Source: Verrucomicrobiaceae bacterium
Lineage (GTDB): Bacteria > Verrucomicrobiota > Verrucomicrobiia > Verrucomicrobiales > Akkermansiaceae
Length of the DNA: 32,886 nt
Direction of reading: 5' to 3'
Assembly: GCA_005787565.1 (NCBI GenBank)
Contig: SYAP01000230.1
Coordinates: 1 to 32,886 of the forward strand
Shown here: positions 1-9,222 of the stretch, piece after piece
Layout: the number at the start of each line of letters is the position of its first letter
How positions within the stretch are numbered: position 1 is the first letter of the stretch
The notes under the pieces: generated by a model
Databases searched by the model: none
What the model saw: the letters and a program-made list of their open reading frames with translations, nothing else
Told to the model about the DNA's origin: nothing
Translations under genes and position numbers: made by a program

Positions 1-415
1 GGCTCAGTGCGGCGAGCTCCTTTTTGGACATCGACTTGAACTCCGGTTGTTTCTCGATGTTCTCGAGGTACTTGAGGCGCTCGATCGACTTGCGCACCGT
101 GGTGCTGTTGGTGAGCATTCCGCCCAGCCAGCGGTGGTTGACGTAGTGTTGGCCGGTAGCCTCCGCAGCTTCGCGAATGGCGTCCTGAGCTTGGCGCTTG
201 CAGCCGACGAATAGAACCTTTTTGCCTTTTCCAACGAGGTCGGCGAGGAAATCCGCAGCCTTGTCGAGTTGCTGGACAGTCTTCTCAAGGTTGATGATGT
301 AAATCCCGCCCTTGTCCTTCATAAGGTAGGGCTTCATGCGGGGATTCCATTTTTTCGTTTGGTGGCCGTAGTGGACGCCGGCGTCCACCATTTCAGTGAT
401 GAGTTCGTTGATCAT
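1..415 (-). CDS. rpsB: 30S ribosomal protein S2, N-terminal part (continues beyond the left window edge)
   Basis: Hand translation of the reverse complement from ATG at 415 gives MINELITEMVDAGVHYGHQTKKWNPRMKPYLMKDKGGIYIINLEKTVQQLDKAADFLADLVGKGKKVLFVGCKRQAQDAIREAAEATGQHYVNHRWLGGMLTNSTTVRKSIERL..., a classic S2 sequence (HFGHQT-like, NPKM-like, YVNxRWLGGMLTN). It is absent from the ORF track because it is truncated. Confidence 0.97.
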   Translation of the reverse strand, partial: MINELITEMVDAGVHYGHQTKKWNPRMKPYLMKDKGGIYIINLEKTVQQLDKAADFLADLVGKGKKVLFVGCKRQAQDAIREAAEATGQHYVNHRWLGGMLTNSTTVRKSIERLKYLENIEKQPEFKSMSKKELAALS

Positions 416-537
416 GGGATATGGGATTTCCCGCCTTGATTCAGGACGGGCGATGCTGAAGACCTGCCGCTTGGCGATTCCCTCCGGATCTTCGTTGGTT
501 GCATTGCGGCGAAGGAGGGGCGGTGGAAATAGGGAGC

Positions 538-565
538 AAAAAACCGATTGGCAAGGAAAAATCGG
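538..565 (-). terminator. Rho-independent terminator for the minus-strand gene ending at 623
   Basis: Minus strand reads CCGATT-TTTCCTTGCC-AATCGG-TTTTTT: 6-bp perfect stem plus a six-T run, about 60 nt downstream of the stop codon. Confidence 0.65.
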
Positions 566-622
566 CAAAACCACGCTAGCGAACAGCTTCGAAATCGAGG
601 GTCACCCAAAAAAATCCCCGAT

Positions 623-1366
623 TCACACAACCCACCCGATCGCCTGCCTCACCCCCGCAATGTGGCTGGCCACCCGGTCCTCCAGCGCAAGAGAACTCGG
701 CGTCTCAAACGTGTAAGACAGCGGGCAGCCCCGCTTCGCCACGTAAATCGCCTCCGGCCATCCCTCCGGCACATCCGCCTCGGCCGCATGATAAATCCAA
801 CCATCCTCCCGCGACTCATGGTCGTCGATCAACGGACCACGCTCCGCCTCAAACCACGGCCCCACCGCCTCAATGATGGACCGCGTCCGCTCAGGCCAAT
901 CCTCCCCGAGATTGATCTCGTACAAATAAAAACCCCGCGTTTCCCAATCCTCATGCAACGAAAGAAACAAATCCGGCACCGGAACCTTCTCCATCCAGCA
1001 AACATGCGCCGCAACCTCGGCTGTCGACCGCAACAAATAATCACGATTCAAGTCCACACCGCCGGAATTCTCCCGGGTCCTCGCCAACAACCCGGCGGGA
1101 TTCAGCTTCGGCACAAGCAGCCAGTGAATCCCCTCAACAAAATCCCCACCCCTCATCAACTCCAACATCGCCAGCGGTCCCGCCGGCTCATCCCCGTGAA
1201 TGCCCGAGGAAATATAGACCCGTGGCCCCTCCGCCTCCCGCTCCCAGGCAACGATCGGACCCGCAGCCGTCTCTAACAAAATCTCGCCCGCAAAGCCCCT
1301 CAACCGCGCCTCACGCGCGAATTCCGCGTCATAAACCTCGCCAACGTCCAGACTCATCCCCGCCAT
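623..1366 (-). CDS. Succinylglutamate desuccinylase/aspartoacylase family (M14-like zinc hydrolase)
   Basis: 247 aa ORF; motifs SSGIHGDEPAGPLAMLEL (zinc-binding HGDE), LNPAGLLARTRENSGGVDLNRDY, LSLHED are typical of AstE/AspA-family carboxypeptidase-fold proteins. Confidence 0.85.
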   Translation of the reverse strand: MAGMSLDVGEVYDAEFAREARLRGFAGEILLETAAGPIVAWEREAEGPRVYISSGIHGDEPAGPLAMLELMRGGDFVEGIHWLLVPKLNPAGLLARTRENSGGVDLNRDYLLRSTAEVAAHVCWMEKVPVPDLFLSLHEDWETRGFYLYEINLGEDWPERTRSIIEAVGPWFEAERGPLIDDHESREDGWIYHAAEADVPEGWPEAIYVAKRGCPLSYTFETPSSLALEDRVASHIAGVRQAIGWVV

Positions 1367-1405
1367 CCTTCACGGATTACCACCCGCCCGCAACCCGGGA
1401 AACCC

Positions 1406-2194
1406 TCATCCCTTCGCAAAAATCTCCGCGAAAAAAACCCTCATCGCCTCCCACGAACGCCGGTCCGCCGCCTCCTGATAGGCCGCCCCCTTCGACGCAT
1501 CATCACCCGCCTCCTTGTGCGTGAAACTGTGCACCGCATCCCCATACGAAACCAACTGCCAATCCGCCTTCGCCGCCGTCATCTCCTTCCCAAACGCCGC
1601 CACCTGCTCCCCCGGCACATACGGATCCGCCGCACCATGCAGCACCAGCACCTTGGCCCTCACCCCACCCTCCTTCGCCGCCATTCCCTCCGCCGCATCC
1701 AGCCCGCCGTGGAAGGAAACCACCCCCGCAACCTCAGCCCCCGCCCGCGCCATCTCCAAAACACCAGTCCCGCCAAAACAATACCCGATCGCCGCAACCC
1801 GCTCCCCATCCGTCCGCTCGTCCCCCTTCAAAACCTCCAGCCCGGCCATCAGTCGCGCCCGGAAAAGCTCACGGTCACCCTTGTATTTCCCCGCCTCCTT
1901 CCCCGATTCAGGCGGCTGCGGACGAATCCCCGCCCCGTAAACATCCGCCGCAAACACATTATAACCCAACTCCGCCAGCATCCGCGAACGCCGCTTCTCA
2001 TACTCCGAAAGCCCCGTCCACTGGTGAATCACCAACACCGCCGGCCGCTTCCCCGCCCCCGCATCATCATACACATGAAACCCCTCCAACTTCACCCCGC
2101 CCTCCTCATACGAAACCACCCGCTCCACCAAAGCCCCCGCCGCACCACCAACCATCGCCGCCATCATCATCAAGGAAACCGCCGTTGTTTTCAT
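1406..2194 (-). CDS. Secreted dienelactone hydrolase family protein
   Basis: ORF 1406..2242; a better start is MKTTAVSLMMMAAMVGGAAGA (signal peptide) at 2194. GYCFGGTGVLEMAR (catalytic Cys nucleophile), PAVLVIHQWTGLSEYEKRRSRMLAELGYNVFAADVYG, and DAVHSFTHKEA (catalytic His) fit the DLH family. Confidence 0.88.
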   Translation of the reverse strand: MKTTAVSLMMMAAMVGGAAGALVERVVSYEEGGVKLEGFHVYDDAGAGKRPAVLVIHQWTGLSEYEKRRSRMLAELGYNVFAADVYGAGIRPQPPESGKEAGKYKGDRELFRARLMAGLEVLKGDERTDGERVAAIGYCFGGTGVLEMARAGAEVAGVVSFHGGLDAAEGMAAKEGGVRAKVLVLHGAADPYVPGEQVAAFGKEMTAAKADWQLVSYGDAVHSFTHKEAGDDASKGAAYQEAADRRSWEAMRVFFAEIFAKG

Positions 2195-2306
2195 CTCGCC
2201 AATCAAGACCCATCCCCACCATCCGTCAAACCCCACCTCCACCCATTACATTTCCCGCACTTGCGGCACCCGGGCAAATGGTTACCGTCATCCTCTACCG
2301 CGTCTT

Positions 2307-5300
2307 ATGCATCGCCTCACCCGTCACCGCTGCTACGGCGCAGCACTGGTCGCCCTCCTCATCACCACCCTCATCCTTTCGATCAGAAAAGGTGAACCGC
2401 AGGAGTCCTCCGCCACCCGCCAAACCCCACCTCCAGGCCAACCCGCCACAACCCTCTCCACAGCGGAAAAAATCCAACCCACACCCACCTCCCGCAAATC
2501 CCGCGCCGCCACCCAGCCCCCACGCCAAATCCGCATGACCCACGGCGTCGAGCTCCAGCTCGCACTCGACGAAGCCATCACCCGCCAACCCGACGGCCGC
2601 GAAACATCCATCCCACTCGATCCCCCGGCCACCCTCGCCACCCTCGGAGATAGACTCGCCACCACCCGCTCCTCACCCGTCGCCTACCCCGTCGGCAAAG
2701 AAAAATCCCCCGCCAACCGCCGCGTCATCACCCGCGACCTCAGCGTCAACCTCGGCGAAGCCAACCTCACCCAACTCCTCAAAAACCACCGCCTCACCCT
2801 CAAGGAACGCCCATCCTACGCCCCAGGCTGGGTCATCCTCTCCGCCCCAGATCCCCTCGCCGCACTCGCCGTCATCGATGCCGTCCGCTCCTCCAACGGC
2901 GTCCTCGAAGCCGACATCCTCGTCGGCCGCCCACGCTTCAAACGCGCACTCCCCAACGACACCCTCATCTCCCAACAATGGCACCTCTCCAACACCAACT
3001 CCACCCGCACCCACGCCAACGTCGAATCCACCTGGAACTTCCCTAACACCGGATCACGCGGCACCGGCATCCGCATCGGCATCGTCGATGACGGCATCGA
3101 CCTCACCCACCCGGACCTCTCCCCGAACCTCGACACCACCAACGACCGCGACTTCCTCCAAAACGACAACGACCCCTCCCCCATCGTCGCCAACGAAGAC
3201 TTCCACGGCACCGCTTGCGCCGGAGTCGCCGCCGCCCGAGGAAACAACAACCTCGGCGTCAGCGGCGTCGCACCCAACGCCACACTCGTCGGCCTCAGAC
3301 TCATCTCCGACGCCACCGTCACCGTCACCGACTCCCAGGAATCCTCCGCCATGGCTTGGAGAAACGACATCATCCAGATCAAATCCAACAGCTGGGGCCC
3401 AACCGACGATGGCACCACCCTCATCACCGAACGCCCCGGCTCCCTCATCCTCGCCGCCTTCGCCAACGCCACCTCCACCGGACGCGATGGCAAAGGCACC
3501 ATCATCGTCTGGGCCGGCGGAAACGGTGGCAGCACCTCCAACCGCGACAACTCCAACTACGACGGATACGCCAACTCCATCCACACCATCGCCGTCGCCG
3601 CATCCAACTCCGTCGGCACCCGCTCCAGCTACAGCGAACCCGGCGCAAACCTCATCGTCTGCGCCCCATCCGATGGCACCAGCGCACAACTCGCCATCAC
3701 CACCACAGACCTCGTCGGCAGCGTCGGCTACAACACCGCCAGCGGCACCGCCGGCAACTACGCCACCGACTTCGGCGGCACCTCCTCCGCAACCCCCGTC
3801 GTCTCAGGCACCGCCGCCCTCATGCTCGAGAAAAACCCCAACCTCGGCTGGCGCGACGTACAGGAAATCCTCATCCGCTCCGCCTTCAAAATCTCACCCT
3901 CAGACCCCGGCTGGTCTAACAACTCCGCCGGATTCCACTTCAACCACCAGTTCGGCGCAGGCCTCGTCGATGCCACCGCCGCCGTCAACCTCGCCAATGG
4001 ATGGGTCAACCTCGCCCCGCAAACCAACATCACCGCCAACACCTCCGGCCTCCCCGTCGCCATCCCAGACAACAACCCCACCGGCATCACCCGCACCTTC
4101 ACCATCACCGACTCCATCCGCGTCGAACACGCCACCCTCCGCCTAACAGCCTCCCACACCAACCACCGCAACCTCGACATCACCCTCACCTCCCCCTCCG
4201 GAATGGTCAGCCAACTCGCCGTCTTCGACACCACCAAAGCCGGCGAATCCCTCACCAACTGGACCTTCTCCTCCGTCCGCCATTGGGGCGAAGGCTCCAT
4301 CGGCACCTGGACCATGACCATCGCCGACCGCGACAGCGGCACCACCGGCAGCCTCACCGCCGCCGAACTCCAACTCTTCGGCACACCCTCCACCCCCATC
4401 AACCAACCCCCGCAAATCACCGCCGCCTCTCTATCAGAAACCACCAACGCCTACGCAGACACCCCTCTCATCGTCTCCTCCATCACCGCCACCGATCCCG
4501 AAACCAATCCTATCACCTACCTCTATCAGTGGCAGTCCAGCACCGATGCCATCACCTTCACCAACCAGTCGGAAACCTCCGCCACCCTCTCCCCGAACCC
4601 ATCTAACACAGGAAAACTCTGGCGCTGCATCATCACCGCCAACGATGGCAACTCAAACAGCCAACCCTTCACCACCGCCGCCGTCAACCTCCTCACCCGC
4701 CCGCCCGCCACCGCCTCCCCCGGCGATCCCTTCACCTACACCAGCGGCCTCGTCCTCGCCGGCAACTCCGCCAACATCTCACGCCAAGCCATCATCAACG
4801 AATTCAGCCAAGGCCCCAGCGGCGGCTTATCCGAGTGGATTGAAATCCTCACCCTCCAATCCGGCAGCTTCCGCTACTGGGACCTCAGCTCCGACGGACG
4901 CATCCTCGTCTTCCAAGACACCTCCGTCTGGGACAACATCCCAGCCGGAACCCTCATCGTCATCTACAACGGCGCAAGTAAAGACAGCCGAATCCCCGCC
5001 GACGACACCAACCCATCAGACGGCGTCATGATCCTCAGCAGCACCAACCCCACCTATTTCGATCTGAGCTTCGACGACTGGCTCGATCTCGGAAACTCCG
5101 GCGACTACATCCAACTGAACGACGACGAGTCCACTCGCATCCACGGCCTCTCCTACGGCTCCGTCAACACCGAATCCCCCTACATCGGCTCGGTAGGCAG
5201 CGCACACTCCGCCCACTTCAACAGCGACGAAGACGCCGATGCCGACCTCGTCAGCGCCTGGACCGTCATCACCCAAGCCAGCAGCACCCCGGGCACCGGA

Positions 5301-5933
5301 AACAACACCACCAACTCCGCCTTCGTCACCGCACTTCGCAACAACACACTCAACACCCCCGCACTCTTCCGCCTCGGCACCGGCATCACCCTGCCTGCCG
5401 GCCTCTCCCTCAACACCACCACCGGCATCCTCTCCGGCACCCTATCTAACAGCATCCCCCCCGGCTCATACCCCATTACCATCGAACGCTACAACACCAC
5501 CCCCGCCACCGTCTCCCAATCCTTCACCCTCACCATCGCCGACGATCCAACCTTCGCCTCATGGATCGCCACCTTCGAACCCATCGAAAACGCCTCCTCC
5601 ACCGGCGATCCCGACCGCGACGGCCTCCCCAACCTCGTCGAATACGCCCTCGCCCTCGATCCCGAAACCCCGGAAAACCCCTCGCCCGTCATCTATCAGC
5701 CCGGCGTCTCCTCCATCACCCTCACCTACAGCGTCTCAAAACTCCACAACGACGTCACCCTCACCCCCGAATGGTCCACCACCCTCAACGGCTCCCAACC
5801 CTGGTCCACCAACGGCATCACCGTCACCATCCTCGAGGACAACACCACCAACCAGCTCCGCCGCGCCATCCTCCCCATCGATCCTCTCGATCCCCAACGC
5901 TACCTCCGCCTCCGCGCCAGCCTGACAAACTAA
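2307..5933 (+). CDS. Large secreted subtilisin-like (S8) serine protease with P-domain, lamin-tail-like region and Ig-like repeats
   Basis: 1208 aa; catalytic triad motifs IGIVDDGIDLTHPDL (Asp), FHGTACAGVAAARGNN (His), GGTSSATPVVSGTAALMLEKNP (Ser); P/Homo B-like segment (HTNHRNLDITLTSPSGMVSQLAV...WGEGSIGTWTMTIADRDSGTTGSLTAAELQLFG); lamin-tail-like segment (IINEFSQGPSGGLSEWIEIL...); C-terminal DPDRDGLPNLVEYALALDPETPENPSP calcium-binding-like motif. Confidence 0.92.
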   Translation: MHRLTRHRCYGAALVALLITTLILSIRKGEPQESSATRQTPPPGQPATTLSTAEKIQPTPTSRKSRAATQPPRQIRMTHGVELQLALDEAITRQPDGRETSIPLDPPATLATLGDRLATTRSSPVAYPVGKEKSPANRRVITRDLSVNLGEANLTQLLKNHRLTLKERPSYAPGWVILSAPDPLAALAVIDAVRSSNGVLEADILVGRPRFKRALPNDTLISQQWHLSNTNSTRTHANVESTWNFPNTGSRGTGIRIGIVDDGIDLTHPDLSPNLDTTNDRDFLQNDNDPSPIVANEDFHGTACAGVAAARGNNNLGVSGVAPNATLVGLRLISDATVTVTDSQESSAMAWRNDIIQIKSNSWGPTDDGTTLITERPGSLILAAFANATSTGRDGKGTIIVWAGGNGGSTSNRDNSNYDGYANSIHTIAVAASNSVGTRSSYSEPGANLIVCAPSDGTSAQLAITTTDLVGSVGYNTASGTAGNYATDFGGTSSATPVVSGTAALMLEKNPNLGWRDVQEILIRSAFKISPSDPGWSNNSAGFHFNHQFGAGLVDATAAVNLANGWVNLAPQTNITANTSGLPVAIPDNNPTGITRTFTITDSIRVEHATLRLTASHTNHRNLDITLTSPSGMVSQLAVFDTTKAGESLTNWTFSSVRHWGEGSIGTWTMTIADRDSGTTGSLTAAELQLFGTPSTPINQPPQITAASLSETTNAYADTPLIVSSITATDPETNPITYLYQWQSSTDAITFTNQSETSATLSPNPSNTGKLWRCIITANDGNSNSQPFTTAAVNLLTRPPATASPGDPFTYTSGLVLAGNSANISRQAIINEFSQGPSGGLSEWIEILTLQSGSFRYWDLSSDGRILVFQDTSVWDNIPAGTLIVIYNGASKDSRIPADDTNPSDGVMILSSTNPTYFDLSFDDWLDLGNSGDYIQLNDDESTRIHGLSYGSVNTESPYIGSVGSAHSAHFNSDEDADADLVSAWTVITQASSTPGTGNNTTNSAFVTALRNNTLNTPALFRLGTGITLPAGLSLNTTTGILSGTLSNSIPPGSYPITIERYNTTPATVSQSFTLTIADDPTFASWIATFEPIENASSTGDPDRDGLPNLVEYALALDPETPENPSPVIYQPGVSSITLTYSVSKLHNDVTLTPEWSTTLNGSQPWSTNGITVTILEDNTTNQLRRAILPIDPLDPQRYLRLRASLTN

Positions 5934-5958
5934 CAGATCAGCACCGCACCCAAACCCA

Positions 5959-6597
5959 TCAAACCTCCACAGAACGCGCCATCAAATCCACCGTCTGCTG
6001 CAACCAACCCTCGCGCTTGAGCTTCGAAAGCCCCGAGGTCCTCCTCAGCATCCCACCCATCAACGCCGCGGTGAAAACCTCTGCAAACGCCGCCACCTTC
6101 AAATCCTTTCTAACAAGTCCCGCCTCCATCCGCTCCTTCAGATAACATTCGATGCTCCGGTGAAACGGACCTAACACATCCCCGATCAGCTCCTTCGCCA
6201 AATTCGGCTGCCTCCGCCCCTCGCCGATCAACACCCGCGCCATCCCCTCGCAGCGCTCCATCGAAGCATTGTAAACCGTCGCGAAACGCAGCAAATCCGC
6301 GCGCAACTCCCCCGTCATCCCCTCCCGGCACTCACAAAGACTCCGGAACTCGGCGGACGTCTCATGCACCACCGCCGCCAACAACTTCTGCTTCGTCTCG
6401 AAATGCCGGAACAATGTCACTTCGTTGCAACCCGCACGCTCCGCAATCCCACGCGTCGTCGCCGCATCAATCCCCTTCTCCCCGAATTCCTCCCGCGCCG
6501 CATCAATCAACCGGCGGCGCATCGACGGCGGAACTGGCGGATCTTGTTTCAAACGAACGGCGGGCACATCCCTATTTTTGCAAGTAACCACTTGCAT
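5959..6597 (-). CDS. TetR/AcrR family transcriptional regulator, probable local repressor of the RND operon
   Basis: RRRLIDAAREEFGEKGIDAATTRGIAERAGCNEVTLFRHFETKQKLLAAVV is a canonical TetR helix-turn-helix; divergent from an efflux operon. The true start is probably internal (GTG near 6567 or ATG at 6522) because the ORF-track ATG sits inside a palindrome. Confidence 0.9.
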   Translation of the reverse strand: MQVVTCKNRDVPAVRLKQDPPVPPSMRRRLIDAAREEFGEKGIDAATTRGIAERAGCNEVTLFRHFETKQKLLAAVVHETSAEFRSLCECREGMTGELRADLLRFATVYNASMERCEGMARVLIGEGRRQPNLAKELIGDVLGPFHRSIECYLKERMEAGLVRKDLKVAAFAEVFTAALMGGMLRRTSGLSKLKREGWLQQTVDLMARSVEV

Positions 6598-6603
6598 GCA
6601 AGC
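6580..6603. promoter_or_regulatory. Candidate TetR operator: overlapping inverted repeats GCAAGT-aacc-ACTTGC and CTTGCATGCAAG
   Basis: GCAAGTAACCACTTGCATGCAAGC contains two overlapping perfect palindromes sharing the ACTTGC half-site, located between the divergent tetR and efflux genes. Confidence 0.7.
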
Positions 6604-6617
6604 GGAATCGTGTTTTC

Positions 6618-8048
6618 ATGGCGCATCCCATGTCCGCGCGCCTCCCACTCCTGAATCTGGCTCCGCTTCCGGCCGTGCTTCCCCTGCTCCTCCTCACCGC
6701 CTGCCAACCCGTCGGCCCGGACCACAAGACACCCGCCATGGACCTCCCCGCCTCGTTCTCCGATGGCGGCGTCCGCTGGAAACGCCAATCCGCGGAATCC
6801 CAACCCAAACCCCAATCCTGGTGGCGCCTCTTCGGAGACTCCACCCTCAACTCCCTCGTCGATCGCGGCCTCTCTAACAACCAGGAACTCGCCGGCGCCT
6901 CCGCACGCCTCCAACAGGCCCGCGACCTCAGCCGCGCCGCACGCACCCGCTTCTTCCCCGCCATCGCACTCAACGCAAACGGCGAACGCACCCAGTCCCG
7001 CTTCCGCGGCCCCGGCGGCGGCTCGCTCCTCCAGAACAACTACTCGGTCCCCATCGACTTCTCCTACGAAATCGACTTCTGGGGCAAAGTCCGCCGCCAG
7101 GTCGAATCCGCCACCGCCGCCGAAGCCGCCTCCAGGGAATCCCTCAACGGCATGCGCCTCTCCATCGCCGGGGAAATCGCCCAAACCTACTGGGCTCTCC
7201 GCGCCGTCGATGCCGATCGGAAACTGTTGGACGAAACCCTCGCCCTCCGCCGCAAGGCTCTCGACCTCCTCACCCGCCAGCGCGATGCCGGCGCCATCAG
7301 CGATCTCGATCTCTCACGCGCCCAAACCGAAGTATCAACCGCCGAGTCCGACCGCATCGGCCTCGACCGCGATCGCGTCGAACTCGTCAACGCACTCGCC
7401 GTTCTAACAGGATCCGCCGCCACCGGCTCCTCCGTTCCCGAATCCTCGAAATTGCCCGGCCCACCCTCGATCCCCGGCTCAATCCCATCCGAACTGCTCC
7501 GCCAACGCCCGGACATCCGCGCCGCGGAACACCGCGTCGCCGCCGCCAACGCCGACATCGGCGTCGCAACCGCGATGTTCTACCCATCCATCACGCTCAA
7601 CGCATCAGGCGGATTCGATGCCCCGGTCTTCAACCAATTGTTCGATGCCGATGCCCTCGTCTGGTCCCTCGGCGCGGGAATTTCCCAACCCATCAGCGGC
7701 CACGGCCTGCTCCGCGCCCAACGCGATGCCGCGGTCTCCGCCCATCAGGCAGCCAGCGCCGACTACCGCCAGACCGTCCTCGTCGCCCTCCGCGAGGTGG
7801 AAAACGCCCTCCAAGGAACCACCATCCTCGCCCGCCGGGAAAAGGCCCAACAGGACGCCGTAAACGCCGCCCGCAAAACCTTCGACCTCTCCTCCAAACG
7901 CTTCAACGCCGGACTCGTCAGCTTCCTCGATGTCGTCGATTCGGAACGCACCCGCCTCGATGCCGAACGCGGCCTCAACGCGATCCGCGCCGAACGCCTC
8001 GCCATCTCCGTCTCTCTCATCAAATCACTCGGCGGCGAGTGGCGCTGA
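6618..8048 (+). CDS. Efflux outer-membrane lipoprotein, NodT/OprM (TolC-like) family
   Basis: 476 aa; lipobox LLLLTAC at the N-terminus, WWRLFGDSTLNSLVDRGLSNNQELAGASARLQQARDLSRAARTRFFPAI, LLRQRPDIRAAEHRVAAANADIGVATAMFYPSITL are hallmark OMF motifs. Confidence 0.95.
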   Translation: MAHPMSARLPLLNLAPLPAVLPLLLLTACQPVGPDHKTPAMDLPASFSDGGVRWKRQSAESQPKPQSWWRLFGDSTLNSLVDRGLSNNQELAGASARLQQARDLSRAARTRFFPAIALNANGERTQSRFRGPGGGSLLQNNYSVPIDFSYEIDFWGKVRRQVESATAAEAASRESLNGMRLSIAGEIAQTYWALRAVDADRKLLDETLALRRKALDLLTRQRDAGAISDLDLSRAQTEVSTAESDRIGLDRDRVELVNALAVLTGSAATGSSVPESSKLPGPPSIPGSIPSELLRQRPDIRAAEHRVAAANADIGVATAMFYPSITLNASGGFDAPVFNQLFDADALVWSLGAGISQPISGHGLLRAQRDAAVSAHQAASADYRQTVLVALREVENALQGTTILARREKAQQDAVNAARKTFDLSSKRFNAGLVSFLDVVDSERTRLDAERGLNAIRAERLAISVSLIKSLGGEWR

Positions 8049-8082
8049 TCCGTATCTCTCATTTTCTAACACACTATCAGCC

Positions 8083-9204
8083 ATGCGCGCGCATCTCCTT
8101 CTAACATTCCTCGTCGTCGGCCTTGCCTCATGCGGCGGCAAATCGGGCAAATCCGGCGCATCCAAGGAAGCCGCCCAACCCGCCATGCAACCCCAGGCCG
8201 TGGAAGTCATGACCGTCGAGAAAATGACCCTCCGCGACACCATCAACCTCACCGGCACCATCGCCGCCAACGAAAGCGCCGAACTCCGCGCGGAAATCGC
8301 CGGCACCCTCACCGAGATCCTCTTCGAGGAAGGAGCCCCGGTGAAAAAAGGCCAACCCATCGCCCGCATCGACACCCGCGAACTCGAAGCACAACTCGCC
8401 GAAACCAAGGCCAACTTCGCCCTCGCCGAGAAAACCCTCCAACGCAATCAGGAGCTGTTAGAAAGCGGAGCCACCTCCCAGCTCGAGACCGACGGAGCCG
8501 AAGCCGAACACCAACGCCTCCAGGCCGCCATCAGCCTGCTGGAGGTGCGCCTCGCCAAATCCGTGATCATCGCCCCCTTCGATGGCATCGCAGGAGCACG
8601 CGACCTCTCCGTCGGCGACTACGTGACCCCCCAATCCGTCATCACCTCCATCCAGGACCTCTCTCGCCTCAAGGTGGAAATCGATGTCCCCGAACGCCAA
8701 CTCCCCAAGCTCCGCAAAGGCACCACCTTCACTCTCAGCACCGCAGCCTCGGGTGCCGATGCCGAAATCGCCGGCGAAGTCTATTTCGTCCCGCCCGTCA
8801 TCAACTCCGCAACCCGCTCCGTCCGAGTCAAAGGCTACGTCACCAACCCGCCCGAGTTCGTCAAACCCGGCATGTTCGCCAACGTCACCCTCGTCCTCGC
8901 CGTCGTCCAGGACACCCTCGTCGTCCCGGAAACCGCCGTGCTCGGAACCGCCCGTGGTACGGTGATCATCGTACCAGAGGAAAAGGACGGCGGCCTCTTC
9001 GCCGCGTTCGTCCCCGTCAAAACCGGCCTCAGAGTGCCCGGATACGTCCAGATCACCCCAGTCGGCCCTCCCGTCAAAGCCGGCGACCGCTTCGTCTCCT
9101 CCGGCGTCGGCGGACTCATCCTCTTCCCGGGCGTCCCGCTCAAACCGGTCGATCCCCAGGTCAAACCGGGCATCCCAGCCGATACCGACCGCAAGCTCGA
9201 CTGA
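8083..9204 (+). CDS. RND efflux periplasmic adaptor (membrane fusion protein)
   Basis: Start re-assigned to MRAHLLLTFLVVGLASCGG (lipobox LASC) at 8083 inside ORF 7930..9204; LTGTIAANESAELRAEIAGTLTEILFEEGAPVKKGQPIARID and APFDGIAGARDLSVGDYVTPQSVITSI are classic HlyD/AcrA motifs. Confidence 0.95.
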   Translation: MRAHLLLTFLVVGLASCGGKSGKSGASKEAAQPAMQPQAVEVMTVEKMTLRDTINLTGTIAANESAELRAEIAGTLTEILFEEGAPVKKGQPIARIDTRELEAQLAETKANFALAEKTLQRNQELLESGATSQLETDGAEAEHQRLQAAISLLEVRLAKSVIIAPFDGIAGARDLSVGDYVTPQSVITSIQDLSRLKVEIDVPERQLPKLRKGTTFTLSTAASGADAEIAGEVYFVPPVINSATRSVRVKGYVTNPPEFVKPGMFANVTLVLAVVQDTLVVPETAVLGTARGTVIIVPEEKDGGLFAAFVPVKTGLRVPGYVQITPVGPPVKAGDRFVSSGVGGLILFPGVPLKPVDPQVKPGIPADTDRKLD

Positions 9205-9222
9205 GCCTAACCAACATTTCCC

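Noticed and set aside
548-1276. 242-aa + strand ORF opposite the aspartoacylase-like gene
   Set aside because: Basic, low-complexity translation (RHR/PRP); the minus-strand frame has HGDE and other family motifs.
2878-4146. 422-aa Ser/Pro/Thr-rich ORF inside the S8 protease
   Set aside because: Out-of-frame artefact; the 1208-aa frame has all catalytic motifs.
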